From positions 1 to 36,646 of IMG/VR virus record IMGVR_UViG_3300037882_000936: 36,646 bases of DNA. The stretch is one strand, 5' to 3'. The stretch is from a virus. Below are positions 8,511 to 17,634 of the stretch, piece after piece. The notes under the pieces are model-generated. The model was given only the letters and a program-made list of their open reading frames with translations. It searched no databases and was not told the origin of the DNA. The position numbers were made by a program, and so were the translations under genes. Numbering within the stretch: the stretch's first letter is position 1; every line of letters starts with the position of its first letter.

Positions 8511-9910
8511 AGATAGGATTGACAGGGCCTAGCTATGTGCAGCGTTCATTGCCTTTCGACGCGCAAAGGTCTATCAATCTATTCCCTGTCCTAGATGAAA
8601 TGGGCAAGGAAGTTGCCGCACTGTATGGCACGCCGGGGAAGGCATTATTTGCCACAGCCGGGCTAGGCCCGATTAGAGACGCGTTTTCAGCTACAAACGG
8701 CAGGGCTTTTGTCGTGTCCGGTGCTAATTTGTATGAGATTGATTCATCCGGAAATGAGACGAATTTAGGCACTCTGGATTCATCAAATGGCCATGTAACG
8801 ATTACTGAAAACGGTACTCAGTTGGCAATTTGCGATGGAGAAAAACTCTATATTTTAACATATGATAGCAATACTTTCAATAAAGTTACGGACCCGGATT
8901 TTCCCTTAAGTGTCGGGATGGTGGCGTTTATTGACGGCTATTTCATGGTCAATGAAAATGACAGCGGCAGGTTTTATATCTCAGCTTTGAATGACGGCGA
9001 ATCATGGGATGCGCTTGATTTTGCGACTGCTGAGAGTTCACCGGACAACCTGATTGCCGTTGTAAATGCTATCGGTCAGGCGTGGTTATTCGGCTCTGAA
9101 ACCACAGAAGTATGGACAAATACCGGGGATTCGCTGTTTCCGTTCCGCAGAATTTCCGGTGCTAAATTACAGACTGGTATACTTTCGCCGTTTAGCGCGG
9201 TTGAGATTGATAACTCGGTTATCTGGGTAGGGCGCGACAAATTCGGCCAAGGTCTTGTTTACAAAGCTCAGGGCTTTTCGCCTGTTCGCATATCCACAAC
9301 GCCCATTGAGCTAATCATCCAGCAAGCTACGGACCCGGAAAATATTACGGCCCATTCTTATCAAGAAGAGGGAAACACGTTTTACGTCCTTACGGGTGGT
9401 GGCCTATCTACAACACTGGTTTATGACCTTGTTACCCAGTTATGGCATGAGCGAGCGTATTTGAATGGGGACGGGGTATTTGAGCCTGACTTGGCGTCTT
9501 CTCATATGTTTGCGTTTAACAAGCATCTAGTAGGAGACAGGCGAAACGGCAAGATTTACGAGCAATCTTTGGATTATTACGATGATGGCGGTTCTGCATT
9601 ATGCCGCGAAAGAACCTACACACATCTTAGTGACGAGGGCAAAAGAATACGCTATAATGCTCTGGAAATCGGATTTGAATCAGGCGTAGGCCTGCAATCC
9701 GGTCAGGGTTCAGACCCCCTTGTTTCGCTAACCCTCTCTAAAGACGGTGGCAGGACATGGTCAGATGCCTATACAGGTTCCATCGGAGCCGTGGGCCAAT
9801 ATCAGAAAAAAATTGCATTTCGTCGCCTCGGCATTGCTGAGCAGATGACCTTTAGAATTAGGGTTACTGATCCGGTTAAGGTGGCGATTATAGGATCGTA
9901 TCTGACATGA
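8507..9910 (+). CDS. Packaged DNA stabilisation / tail hub protein, P22 gp10-like
   Basis: A 467-residue β-rich protein that resembles P22 gp10. It opens with GLTGPSYVQRSLPFDAQRSINLFP, followed by repeated propeller-like strands (AFSATNGRAFVVSGANLYEI, TITENGTQLAICDGEKLYIL). A typical middle reads AFIDGYFMVNENDSGRFYIS, and QAWLFGSETTEVW and LWHERAYLNGDG follow. The hub sits below the adaptor, seals the DNA in the head and anchors the spike or fibres. It overlaps the adaptor gene by four bases. Length agrees with the family. Confidence 0.9.
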   Translation: MKIGLTGPSYVQRSLPFDAQRSINLFPVLDEMGKEVAALYGTPGKALFATAGLGPIRDAFSATNGRAFVVSGANLYEIDSSGNETNLGTLDSSNGHVTITENGTQLAICDGEKLYILTYDSNTFNKVTDPDFPLSVGMVAFIDGYFMVNENDSGRFYISALNDGESWDALDFATAESSPDNLIAVVNAIGQAWLFGSETTEVWTNTGDSLFPFRRISGAKLQTGILSPFSAVEIDNSVIWVGRDKFGQGLVYKAQGFSPVRISTTPIELIIQQATDPENITAHSYQEEGNTFYVLTGGGLSTTLVYDLVTQLWHERAYLNGDGVFEPDLASSHMFAFNKHLVGDRRNGKIYEQSLDYYDDGGSALCRERTYTHLSDEGKRIRYNALEIGFESGVGLQSGQGSDPLVSLTLSKDGGRTWSDAYTGSIGAVGQYQKKIAFRRLGIAEQMTFRIRVTDPVKVAIIGSYLT

Positions 9911-10332
9911 GTGTTGACCCGCCACCGATCAATGAAGTTTTGGCAGAGCAAAACGGCCTGCCTAAATTACCATGGATTTTGTATTTCAACGCCCTTTTTG
10001 AGGGCGATGCTGGTAGCTCGTTTACGCCTACTTTCCAGAGCTTAACCACGGTCGGCACGCCCGATCTTTCCGGCAGATATTACCGTATTAATCAACAGTT
10101 TTGCTTTTTTACTGTTGTTGTAGACCCGGCGACAAGCACCACATCCACAGCTGGGGTTACTTATATTGATAATTTCCCGCTGACTTTCCAATCGGATTCA
10201 GCCTGTTTTTCGGTGTCTGGCGGCGCTGGAGCTGTCGGGCATATTGTGGCCTCGACTAACAGAATTTACACGCCCGCATGGTCGGCGGTGACTGTACCAG
10301 TGACAATTGTAGGAATAGGAGTGGCGAGATAA
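9907..10332 (+). CDS. Small tail-associated protein (putative)
   Basis: A 141-residue protein with a Pro-rich start (SVDPPPINEVLAEQNGLPKLPW), then β-strand-rich sequence with many Thr, Ser and Val residues (PDLSGRYYRINQQFCFFTVVVD). It overlaps the hub gene by four bases and the next gene by one. Similar small proteins sit between the hub and ejection genes of podoviruses; some act as tail or head fibres. No enzyme motif or signal peptide is visible. I regard it as a virion component without a proven role. Confidence 0.6.
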   Translation: MSVDPPPINEVLAEQNGLPKLPWILYFNALFEGDAGSSFTPTFQSLTTVGTPDLSGRYYRINQQFCFFTVVVDPATSTTSTAGVTYIDNFPLTFQSDSACFSVSGGAGAVGHIVASTNRIYTPAWSAVTVPVTIVGIGVAR

Positions 10333-11885
10333 TGGCACAAATACCGAGATATACCACGTCTGTAGGGGCTGACAGCGTAACGGTAAATTCTGCTGGTTCA
10401 AACCCCATCACGTTGCCGCGCTCGCTTTGGGATCGGGTTGTCGCTGATTATAACGCAAACAGCAATAATACGTCGGCAAGCCTTCAAAAAACCAAGGCGC
10501 TGTTAAACGACCCTGCTGAGATGGCGCGCCAAGGATTTAATCAAAGGACGCTGGCAAACACAATTCAGAACCTTGAGCGCACAGCTGGCGCAAACCCTGT
10601 ATTGGACCCCAATAATGTAACTGGTGACCTTAACACGACACTAACCGGAAATTTGATTTCCCCCACATATGGAAACATATCTGATCAGGTTTATGCTGCA
10701 CGTGATGAGGAAGTAAAAAGACTCCGTGCAAAAGAAGAAAGCAGCGGTGTCGGTGGTTTAATGCGCAAGGTTGTCCCGGCAGGGATTGCGCTCGGGGCTG
10801 GGTTCTTAGGAAGTGCGGCTCTTGCGCCTAGTCTTCTAAGCGGCGCTGGTATGACTGGCGTTAGCGCTGGCAATACGGGCTCTCTTCTGGGCAATTTTGC
10901 CCTAAAACAAGGCCTAAGCGGCGCTGTAAAGGGTGCTATCGGCGGCTTTACTTCCGGCGGCGATATCGGCAGCGCCCTCAAAGGCGGCGCTCTGGGTGGC
11001 CTAACTGGTGGCTATGGCAACGCGCTGGCTGGTGGCTTGGGTATTGCATCCAACGCTGGTAAATCAGCGTTTACTGGTGCGTTGACTGGCGCTTCTGGCG
11101 GATTGGCTAATGAAGACGCAAAAACGGCCCTTTTGGGCGGTGTTCTGGGCGGCGCTGGCGGTTATGTCTCGGGCGGTGGTTTGGGTTCCCCAGCAGGAAC
11201 ACCACTTGACGAGGCTTCTGGCGTGTTCGGTGCGCAAGGTCCGACACAAGGCAGCGGTATTGTCGGCTCTGCCACGCGCAATATTCCCGGCCTTGGTGAT
11301 CTTTTCCCTAACGGTTCAACATCTGGTGGCAGCCTAGGAGGGCTTAGCAACGTGAAATCATACATCTCACCAATCGCGTCTATTTATGGCGGTTATACGG
11401 AAAACAAAGCCATTGACGAGGCCACTAAAAGGGCCTTGGCAAGCGGTGACAGGGCGGCTTTAGGCCTTCAGCCATATCAGCAGATGGGCTTGAGCGCTCA
11501 ACAGGCTTTAAGTGGCAATCTTGCCTCTGGGTTCAATCCCGGTGATTTAGCGTCGGATCCGGGTTATCAGTTCCGCCTTGGTGAAAGCCAGAAGGCTCTG
11601 GACCGTTCGCTTTCATCTACGGGCATGACGCAATCGGGGGCGGCTATTAAAGCGGCTCAGGACCGCGCTCAGGGCTTGGCAGCAACGGAATACGGTGATG
11701 CTTATAACCGCTGGCTGGCGCAAAATAGCCAACTTGCAGGCTTGGGTAATCAGGGCCTTCAATCTGCGGGTGCTTTGGGTGATATTTACCAGAATCAAGG
11801 CAACGTACAGGGCGCAAGCGCTCTTGCGAAGGCTGACAGCAAGAATAAAACCATTGCGGCTATTTTGTCGGGATTGTTCGGATGA
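10332..11885 (+). CDS. DNA ejection / internal virion protein, glycine-rich
   Basis: A 517-residue protein. A long Gly, Ala and Leu-rich part at about 135-310 (for instance VPAGIALGAGFLGSAALAPS) could insert in membranes. The C-terminal third (NPGDLASDPGYQFRLGESQK, then SSTGMTQSGAAIKAAQDRAQ) is typical of podovirus injection proteins. Such proteins leave the capsid first and form a conduit for DNA through the cell envelope. I start at 10332, where TAATG couples to the previous gene and GGAG lies about 10 bases upstream, not at the in-frame ATG at 10278. It is the first of a cluster of four ejection-type genes. Confidence 0.8.
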   Translation: MAQIPRYTTSVGADSVTVNSAGSNPITLPRSLWDRVVADYNANSNNTSASLQKTKALLNDPAEMARQGFNQRTLANTIQNLERTAGANPVLDPNNVTGDLNTTLTGNLISPTYGNISDQVYAARDEEVKRLRAKEESSGVGGLMRKVVPAGIALGAGFLGSAALAPSLLSGAGMTGVSAGNTGSLLGNFALKQGLSGAVKGAIGGFTSGGDIGSALKGGALGGLTGGYGNALAGGLGIASNAGKSAFTGALTGASGGLANEDAKTALLGGVLGGAGGYVSGGGLGSPAGTPLDEASGVFGAQGPTQGSGIVGSATRNIPGLGDLFPNGSTSGGSLGGLSNVKSYISPIASIYGGYTENKAIDEATKRALASGDRAALGLQPYQQMGLSAQQALSGNLASGFNPGDLASDPGYQFRLGESQKALDRSLSSTGMTQSGAAIKAAQDRAQGLAATEYGDAYNRWLAQNSQLAGLGNQGLQSAGALGDIYQNQGNVQGASALAKADSKNKTIAAILSGLFG

Positions 11886-12058
11886 TACGGAATATTCTAG
11901 CGGGTAACGGTGTGATTTCTCCTATGATACAGGGGCAGCAGCCCATGGGCCAGATGCCCATGATGGGGCAGCAAATGCCGCAACAGGGGATTGACCCGTT
12001 CGGACAACAAATTAGCGGGCTGCGTCAAGCCCTGATGGGGATGAGAAATGGCTTCTGA
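11882..12058 (+). CDS. Met/Gln/Gly-rich small protein (58 aa)
   Basis: The gene overlaps the previous one by four bases (ATGA) and the next by 11. The product has a striking composition: residues 15-33 repeat Met, Gln, Gly and Pro (MIQGQQPMGQMPMMGQQMP), and 9 of 58 residues are Met. The end (FGQQISGLRQALMGMRNGF) could be an amphipathic helix. It lies inside the ejection-protein cluster, so a small virion or assembly partner is likely by position. I do not recognise a family. Confidence 0.65.
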   Translation: MIRNILAGNGVISPMIQGQQPMGQMPMMGQQMPQQGIDPFGQQISGLRQALMGMRNGF

Positions 12059-13040
12059 TTATCAAATGATCCGCAAGGGTGTTAACTCGATTGGTGATTA
12101 TCAAAGATTGCAAGAAGAGTTTGAGATAAAAAAACAATTAGCGCAGGCTGATTTGATGAAAGCTCAGTCAGGTGGGAATTTGCCAGCTGCTTTGCAGATT
12201 GCCGATGCCTACGCGCAAGCTAGGGCTTCTGGCGATACCCAGCGCATGAATGATATTGCTCTTGCAGCAAAAAGTTTCGACAAAGGTGTAGTTTACGATC
12301 AAAACGGCAATCCTGTAGCCATGACGGGATACGGCGATGCAGTAGGCTCCATTGCAGGAACGAAAAGAGCATACGAAGCACAAGCCCAGAACGCGAGTGA
12401 CTTGCAATATGATCCATTGATTGCAGGTGGTGAGGCTCAGCAAAGACAGGCGCAAGAGTTGCGATATGCAGGCCCCATTGCTGATGCGACAAATACTGCC
12501 ACTAATGCCGCAGCCAGAGCAGCGAAACGACAGGATGAATATGACACAAACGAAAAAATTCTACCAGCCGTAGACAGCCTGCGAGAACTAAATGATCAAA
12601 GCCCGACAATTCCTTATGCTGGTAAAACCCAGTGGATGCGTAGATTGATACCGGGTACAAGCCCCGAAGAGGCTGCGGTAGACCTTATGAAGCAAAGACG
12701 CTTAGAGCTTGCTGCACCATTAGCAAAACAACTGGGTGTTAACCCAACAGATAAGGATTTTCAAGCCACACTTGATAGAATATTTGATATTGAGGCATCC
12801 AAACCAAGCAGGGCGCAGCAAATTGAAGCATTGGGCGGCAATATAACGAATAGACAAAAACAGCTTGACCCTATGGCGGCATCCCGCGCGGCTGTGGAGC
12901 AAAGGGCGCAGGAATTAGGCGGCAACCAATACCAGACATTACCTGAACAGCCAGTGTCAGATGACAAAGAGGGTGATACCGCAACAGGCCCTGACGGGAC
13001 GCGCATGATTTTTACTAAAGGCAAATGGAGGAAGTTATAA
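12048..13040 (+). CDS. Probable DNA ejection protein (helical, 330 aa)
   Basis: A mostly helical, Ala and Gln-rich protein without a signal peptide. It opens with KGVNSIGDYQRLQEEFEIKK and LAQADLMKAQSGGNLPAALQ. A central region holds SPTIPYAGKTQWMRRLIPGT, and the tail is Gln and Glu-rich with VEQRAQELGGNQYQTLPEQP. Podovirus ejection proteins often look like this and lie in the same position between the glycine-rich ejection protein and the next internal protein. Its stop overlaps the next start by one base (TAATG). I do not recognise a closer family, so the call is by context. Confidence 0.6.
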   Translation: MASDYQMIRKGVNSIGDYQRLQEEFEIKKQLAQADLMKAQSGGNLPAALQIADAYAQARASGDTQRMNDIALAAKSFDKGVVYDQNGNPVAMTGYGDAVGSIAGTKRAYEAQAQNASDLQYDPLIAGGEAQQRQAQELRYAGPIADATNTATNAAARAAKRQDEYDTNEKILPAVDSLRELNDQSPTIPYAGKTQWMRRLIPGTSPEEAAVDLMKQRRLELAAPLAKQLGVNPTDKDFQATLDRIFDIEASKPSRAQQIEALGGNITNRQKQLDPMAASRAAVEQRAQELGGNQYQTLPEQPVSDDKEGDTATGPDGTRMIFTKGKWRKL

Positions 13041-14695
13041 TGGCTGGGCTGCCTCCTGGTTTCGTAAAAGATGCCCCTACTCAAAACGGATTACCACCCG
13101 GCTTTGTTAAGGATAAAAGAATTACAAAAACTGAAAGCTTTGGGCGCGGCGCTCTTTACAGCCTAGCCCAGCAGCCAAGGGATGCCATAGCAGCAATGTA
13201 TGCTTCTGCTATGTCTCCTGATTTGACCTTTCAAGATGCCATGGGAGAGGCTGCTGATTTATCATTGGCTGGTCGTGGCGAACAGGCAAAACAACAAAAC
13301 CCGCTTTCCTTTGGCGGCGGTCAGGCTATTGGTAATATTGCCGCTACTTTAGCCCCGGCCACGGCTGTAACGCGTGGAATAGGGGCGGCGGCCCCGGCCC
13401 TTTCTAAAATCCCGGTTGCTGGTAAGGCTATTTCCGGGCTTGCAAAATCCATTGGCACCTCAAAAGGCTTGCTTGGCGTCCCTGCTGCTGGAGCAATTCA
13501 AGGCGCTACATCTACAGCCATTACAGAAGGCGATTTGTCAGGTGCGTTGCCTGGTGCTGTAGGCGCTGGTGTGGTCGGTAGTGTTGGTAAAGTGCTTAAG
13601 CCTATAGCAGATGAAAGTATCAGCGCGGCCCGTAAAGGGTTTGTTGCCACTCTCAAGAAAGCCGGAATAACAGATTTAACACCGGGCCAGCTTACGGGAA
13701 ATACTGCATTGGAAACTATAGATGCCGTTCTTTCAAAGCTCCCGCTCACCGCTGGAGCCGCTCGCAAGAAAGCTGAATCGCAACTTAGGAAATTCACAGG
13801 TGAGGCTTTAAAATTTGCAGGGGCAAAAGGTGACGAAGTGACACCAGAGGTTAAGCGTGTTGTCGAGGATACTTTTAGTCAGCGATATAAAGACCTTATG
13901 TCTGGGCAAGTCGTTAATATTGACCAGCCAGTTTTAGATAAAGTAGCAGAAATAGCCTCAGATCAATTAGAAGCGCTACCGACAACCGTTAAGCCGATTG
14001 TGCAAAAATATATGCGCGATATTGTGCAAAGCGGCGGCAAATTGACAGGCGAAGCATACCAAAAAGCCAGATCGGCCATGACGCAACAATCGCGTTCATT
14101 GTCGGCTACGGATACTTATACCGCGGGAGTTCTTAAGGATTTACGGAATGCGCTAGATGATGCCGCCGAAAGGTCATTGCCAGCCGATAAGCAGGGGGCT
14201 TGGAAAGAATTACGTAAACAATACGCTAATTATAAATCTATACAAAAAGCATCAACAAGTGTTAGTAGAGATAGCTTAGAGGGGATATTGTCCCCGGCTG
14301 CCCTCTTAAGGGCTGTAGAAACCGCAAACAAAACAAAAGGACAGGCGGGATATGGAGAACTTTATGATATTGCTCGGGCTGGTCGTGGGGTGCTGGCTGA
14401 TACAGTACCTGATAGCGGAACTGCTCAGCGGCTATTCTACCAGAACCTAATGACTGGCGGGGTTGGCGGCCTCGGGGTTGGCGGGGCTACTTATGGTGCC
14501 ACACAAGACCCTGAAACAGCGGCCCTCGCAGCCGTTCTTGCGCTTGGCGGCCCTAAAGCTGTTCAGGCCTTCCTAAATTCTAAAGCTGGTCAGGTTTATT
14601 TTACAAAAGGAATCCCCGGCGGCTCTGCTGCGTCATCACCATTGGCAAAATCCCTTGGTGCTTTAGGTGCAGCAAGTCTAGCCAACGCTGAATAA
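13040..14695 (+). CDS. Internal virion / DNA ejection protein with LPPGFVKD repeat
   Basis: A 551-residue protein whose N terminus carries two copies of an eight-residue motif, LPPGFVKD (at 3-10 and 17-24). Duplicated Pro-Pro-Gly-Phe units like this are frequent at the start of phage internal proteins. A Gly/Ala-rich region lies at about 85-190 and a second near 470-545. The middle is helical and charged, with SRSLSATDTYTAGVLKDLRN, a pattern of virion internal proteins. The start at 13040 is preferred because GGAGG lies eight bases upstream; an ATG at 13025 would use the ribosome site as codons. It is the last gene before the inverted repeat and the fibre genes. Confidence 0.75.
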   Translation: MAGLPPGFVKDAPTQNGLPPGFVKDKRITKTESFGRGALYSLAQQPRDAIAAMYASAMSPDLTFQDAMGEAADLSLAGRGEQAKQQNPLSFGGGQAIGNIAATLAPATAVTRGIGAAAPALSKIPVAGKAISGLAKSIGTSKGLLGVPAAGAIQGATSTAITEGDLSGALPGAVGAGVVGSVGKVLKPIADESISAARKGFVATLKKAGITDLTPGQLTGNTALETIDAVLSKLPLTAGAARKKAESQLRKFTGEALKFAGAKGDEVTPEVKRVVEDTFSQRYKDLMSGQVVNIDQPVLDKVAEIASDQLEALPTTVKPIVQKYMRDIVQSGGKLTGEAYQKARSAMTQQSRSLSATDTYTAGVLKDLRNALDDAAERSLPADKQGAWKELRKQYANYKSIQKASTSVSRDSLEGILSPAALLRAVETANKTKGQAGYGELYDIARAGRGVLADTVPDSGTAQRLFYQNLMTGGVGGLGVGGATYGATQDPETAALAAVLALGGPKAVQAFLNSKAGQVYFTKGIPGGSAASSPLAKSLGALGAASLANAE

Positions 14696-14714
14696 ATACG
14701 GTAATATACCGTAT
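14696..14714. promoter_or_regulatory. Perfect inverted repeat between ejection and fibre genes
   Basis: Arms ATACGGTA and TACCGTAT (8 bp, perfect) flank the three bases ATA, directly after the stop at 14695. The core resembles the CGGTAAATACCG repeat before the portal. No T-run follows, so it is not a standard terminator; a protein-binding site is more likely. Downstream, 14744-14768 can fold into an imperfect hairpin (CATAT-AAAAC, loop GAAA, GTTTT-C-ATATG) containing the fibre start codon. Confidence 0.4.
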
Positions 14715-14765
14715 CTCACGCCGATACCGTGTTTGCATGGTGGCATATAAAACGAAAGTTTTCAT

Positions 14766-16847
14766 ATGGCAGTACTCTATGTGCAACACTATCAGCAGTT
14801 TTTCGACGATTCGGGCGACCCGTTAGCGTATGGAAAGCTGTATACCTATGCGGCTGGTACGACCACTCCGAAGGCTACATATACGACTTCAGCTGGTGAC
14901 GTTTCCCACCCAAACCCAATTATTCTCGATGCCTCTGGCCGCCCTGATGTCGGCGGCTGCATCTTTCTTGACGGGTCTTACAAGTTTGTCCTGCATGATT
15001 CCACTGATACCCCGGTAGCTGACGGGACTAGAGATAACATAACATCGTTTACGGCCTACACTGAGACAAACCAAGGTTTCTTTCAGTCATTTTCAGGTGA
15101 TGCTGTCGAGGATACGTTTACCCTCACTGACAATCTGGGCAATGACGAAAAGTCCCTGATGGTGTTTTCCGAGCTGGAATATTCCACAAATGGCACGTTT
15201 GTGGGCGATACGGGCTGGACTAAAGGTTCGGGCTGGACCATTGCGGCTGGCGTTGCGACTGCTACAGGTGCTATTTCCACAGCCCTTGAGCAATCTGCGG
15301 GTATTACGATAATTCAAGGGAAAACGTACCTTGTTAAGTACACGGTTACGCGGTCGGCGGGCTCTATTACGCCTAGCCTAGGCGGTACGGCAGGAACGGC
15401 AAGAAGCGCCTCCGGTACATATTCTGAAGAGATAATTGCTGGTTCAACTCAGACAATTAGCTTCGGAACCTCAGGTTTTACAGGAACCCTCGACAACGTA
15501 TCCGTTCGGGATGTCGGCGGTTTGACAATCCGCAATCCGGGCGATTATACGCTGGACGGTGACGAGCTGATTTTCATCAAGCCCCCTGCAAGCGGTACGG
15601 GCAATATTTTCGTATTCGCGCCTTATACGTTGATTGGGGCTGCTGGTGCGGCTCAAACGGCGGCTGATGCGGCTATCGCTGCTCAGGCTGGCGCTGAAGC
15701 GGCTGTTAACGCGGTTGCGTACCAATTCACCTTTGACAGCTCAACATCTATGGCCGATCCCGGCACAGGTGACTTCAGGCTTAACAATGCCACGCTGGCC
15801 AGTGTCACCGCAATTGCGGTCGACGCGCTAAGCTCGGTTACTGGCAACCCTGATGTTTCTGATGGCATTGCGGCATGGGGTGGTTCCGGCTCGACAAACA
15901 AGGGCCAGCTCAAAATTACGAAGTCCGGCACGCCTGCGACTTTCGCGCTTTATAATATTACGGCTGCGGTCACTGATAACACGGGCTGGCTGCAAATTAC
16001 GGTCAGCCATGTTGCCAGCAATGGGACTTTTACGGCGGCGGATGTTTGTTATCTGCAAAACGCAAGAACTGGCGATGTCGGCTCTCAAGGCCCGACTGGT
16101 ACGGTTTCAGGTGCGTCTTCTGGTACGATGGTCGGGGATGACAAAATCCTGTTTCTTGATACCTCGGGCGCGGATGCTTTGACGTATGACGATCCAGCGA
16201 CGATTGACGTTGCTATATTCGGTTCAGGTTCAGCAACGGATGGTTATGTGCTGACTGCTGATGGTGCGGGCGGCGCGGCGTTTGAGGCGATAGCATCAAC
16301 TGCATCCGGCTGGGTTCCGATCAAGACGGTGACGGCTTCCGCTGTTGCGACTGTGGATTTCGTGAACGGATCGGGCGGGGTTGTTATTGACAGCACTTAC
16401 AGGGCCTATGCGCTTGTGTTAACAAGCTTGCGCCCTGCGTCTGATGGAGCTGATTTATGGATGCGCGTTTCTGATGATGGTGGGTCAACATGGGAATCAG
16501 GAGCAGGCGAATATGATTACGGCGGCACACAAAGGCTAACATCCGGCACAACGGTTACAGGGTTCAACAGTACAGGGGCGGCTCAAATTGTTTTGGCTTT
16601 TGCTGCGAAAAACAACGCAGACAACGGCGCTAGCGGGATCATCGTAGGTTACGATACGCAAGGCGCAGGAAACCGTGTTTTTAAATACGACACGGCCCAT
16701 GTGAACAGTGGCAACGCCGGGGAAAACATTAATGGAATGGCCTTCGCTAATACCGGAGGCCCCTTGAATGGTTTCAGGATTATGTTCTCCACGGGCAACA
16801 TCACATCTGGAACGATAACACTCTACGGATTAGCGAGCGCAGCATGA
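14766..16847 (+). CDS. Tail fibre or tailspike with head-binding-type N terminus
   Basis: A 693-residue appendage protein. Residues 1-95 (QQFFDDSGDPLAYGKLYTYA, AGTTTPKATYTT, NPIILDASGRPDVGGCIFLD and GSYKFVLHD) form the common particle-binding domain of podovirus fibres and spikes. A Ser/Thr/Gly-rich β region follows, then an Ala-rich helical stretch near 290-320 (AAQTAADAAIAAQAGAEAAV). The receptor-binding end has DLWMRVSDDGGSTWESGAGE. Such proteins trimerise and bind host surface sugars or proteins. No Shine-Dalgarno is obvious; GAAAG in the upstream hairpin loop may serve. The gene overlaps the next by four bases. Confidence 0.88.
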   Translation: MAVLYVQHYQQFFDDSGDPLAYGKLYTYAAGTTTPKATYTTSAGDVSHPNPIILDASGRPDVGGCIFLDGSYKFVLHDSTDTPVADGTRDNITSFTAYTETNQGFFQSFSGDAVEDTFTLTDNLGNDEKSLMVFSELEYSTNGTFVGDTGWTKGSGWTIAAGVATATGAISTALEQSAGITIIQGKTYLVKYTVTRSAGSITPSLGGTAGTARSASGTYSEEIIAGSTQTISFGTSGFTGTLDNVSVRDVGGLTIRNPGDYTLDGDELIFIKPPASGTGNIFVFAPYTLIGAAGAAQTAADAAIAAQAGAEAAVNAVAYQFTFDSSTSMADPGTGDFRLNNATLASVTAIAVDALSSVTGNPDVSDGIAAWGGSGSTNKGQLKITKSGTPATFALYNITAAVTDNTGWLQITVSHVASNGTFTAADVCYLQNARTGDVGSQGPTGTVSGASSGTMVGDDKILFLDTSGADALTYDDPATIDVAIFGSGSATDGYVLTADGAGGAAFEAIASTASGWVPIKTVTASAVATVDFVNGSGGVVIDSTYRAYALVLTSLRPASDGADLWMRVSDDGGSTWESGAGEYDYGGTQRLTSGTTVTGFNSTGAAQIVLAFAAKNNADNGASGIIVGYDTQGAGNRVFKYDTAHVNSGNAGENINGMAFANTGGPLNGFRIMFSTGNITSGTITLYGLASAA

Positions 16848-17095
16848 CCTATAACAAACTTGTAAACGGCGAAATTATCCCTATGACGGCGCAAGAGATT
16901 GCAGACCGTCAAGCTGAAGAGGGTGCTTTCGTAATAGCGAAATCCACAAGAGACAAGATTGAAAAACGCCAAAATGCATTAGCGGAGAAATGGCCGGATG
17001 CCTTTGCATTGCTGGACGACATTCTTGAGCGCGGTATTGATGAAGTAAAAACTGAGCGTGCCGCCATCAAGGCCGCAAACCCTAAAGGAGACTAG
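16844..17095 (+). CDS. Small fibre-associated protein (possible chaperone)
   Basis: An 83-residue protein beginning with NKLVNGEIIPMTAQEIADRQ and continuing as a charged helix (KSTRDKIEKRQNALAEKWPD). The opening resembles the N-terminal part of phage tail-fibre-associated proteins, in which Met-Thr-Ala-Glu-Glu-type phrases precede a helical region. It overlaps the fibre gene by four bases, which suits a co-translated assembly factor. The protein is short for a tail-fibre assembly chaperone, so that role is only a suggestion. Confidence 0.6.
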   Translation: MTYNKLVNGEIIPMTAQEIADRQAEEGAFVIAKSTRDKIEKRQNALAEKWPDAFALLDDILERGIDEVKTERAAIKAANPKGD

Positions 17096-17098
17096 ACC

Positions 17099-17257
17099 AT
17101 GCATGCTATTTTCATTGTTATTCTCGCTGGTTTTTCAATCAACAGCCACAATACGGGCGGCGTTGCTTCAGGTAAGGAAGCCTTTGAAGACATCAGGGCC
17201 GGGATTGAAGAGGGCTACAGCAAAGACGAATTCACATCATTCAAGCTTAACGACTAG
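17099..17257 (+). CDS. Small protein with N-terminal hydrophobic segment (52 aa)
   Basis: A strong ribosome site (AAAGGAG, 8 bases upstream) supports this ATG. Residues 2-13 (HAIFIVILAGFS) are hydrophobic and could be a short signal or membrane anchor. The rest is acidic (GKEAFEDIRAGIEEGYSKDE). Unrecognised. It lies in the fibre block, just before a decoration-like gene. Confidence 0.6.
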   Translation: MHAIFIVILAGFSINSHNTGGVASGKEAFEDIRAGIEEGYSKDEFTSFKLND

Positions 17258-17265
17258 GAGATAAT

Positions 17266-17634
17266 ATGGCTACCGTACCACTACAGACCGAAAACAAAGG
17301 CAACGTCCAGCACGTTAAATGGGAAGGTTTGACAACAAACGACTACGGTCAGCCGTGGGAGCTTCCTAACCATTCTGACAAAACCCTGTCAATTCTGGGT
17401 AACTTCGGCTCAACTGGGGTTATCACAATGCAGGGGTCTAATGTCTGGAATCCGGTCCTGACAACTGATGCCGACTGGCACACGCTAACCGATACAACGG
17501 AAACCGACATCGCTGCGACTGCGAAGCTCGGCGCCCAGATACTTCAGAATTACCGCTGGATTAGGCCAAAATGCACACTCGGCACAAGCCCTGATCTGGA
17601 TGTTCTTATTTGCGCAGCGAGGATTAGCCAATGA
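17266..17634 (+). CDS. Virion-decoration-like protein (122 aa)
   Basis: A β-rich protein with Trp, Thr and Gly-rich strands. LSILGNFGSTGVITMQGSNV, followed by WHTLTDTTETDIAATAKLGA and IRPKCTLGTSPDLDVLICAA, follows the pattern of small phage structural proteins that compare a test strand with a -GTFGGATV-like phrase. Members are often capsid decorations or base-plate additions. The start follows a clear AGGAG about 6 bases upstream. The gene overlaps the next by four bases. Role inferred from pattern and context. Confidence 0.6.
   Translation: MATVPLQTENKGNVQHVKWEGLTTNDYGQPWELPNHSDKTLSILGNFGSTGVITMQGSNVWNPVLTTDADWHTLTDTTETDIAATAKLGAQILQNYRWIRPKCTLGTSPDLDVLICAARISQ

Noticed and set aside
10278-11885. 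Longer start for the glycine-rich ejection protein at 10278
   Set aside because: The added 18 residues (Cys and Asn-rich) are translated from the end of the previous gene. The ATG at 10332 has TAATG coupling and a ribosome site.
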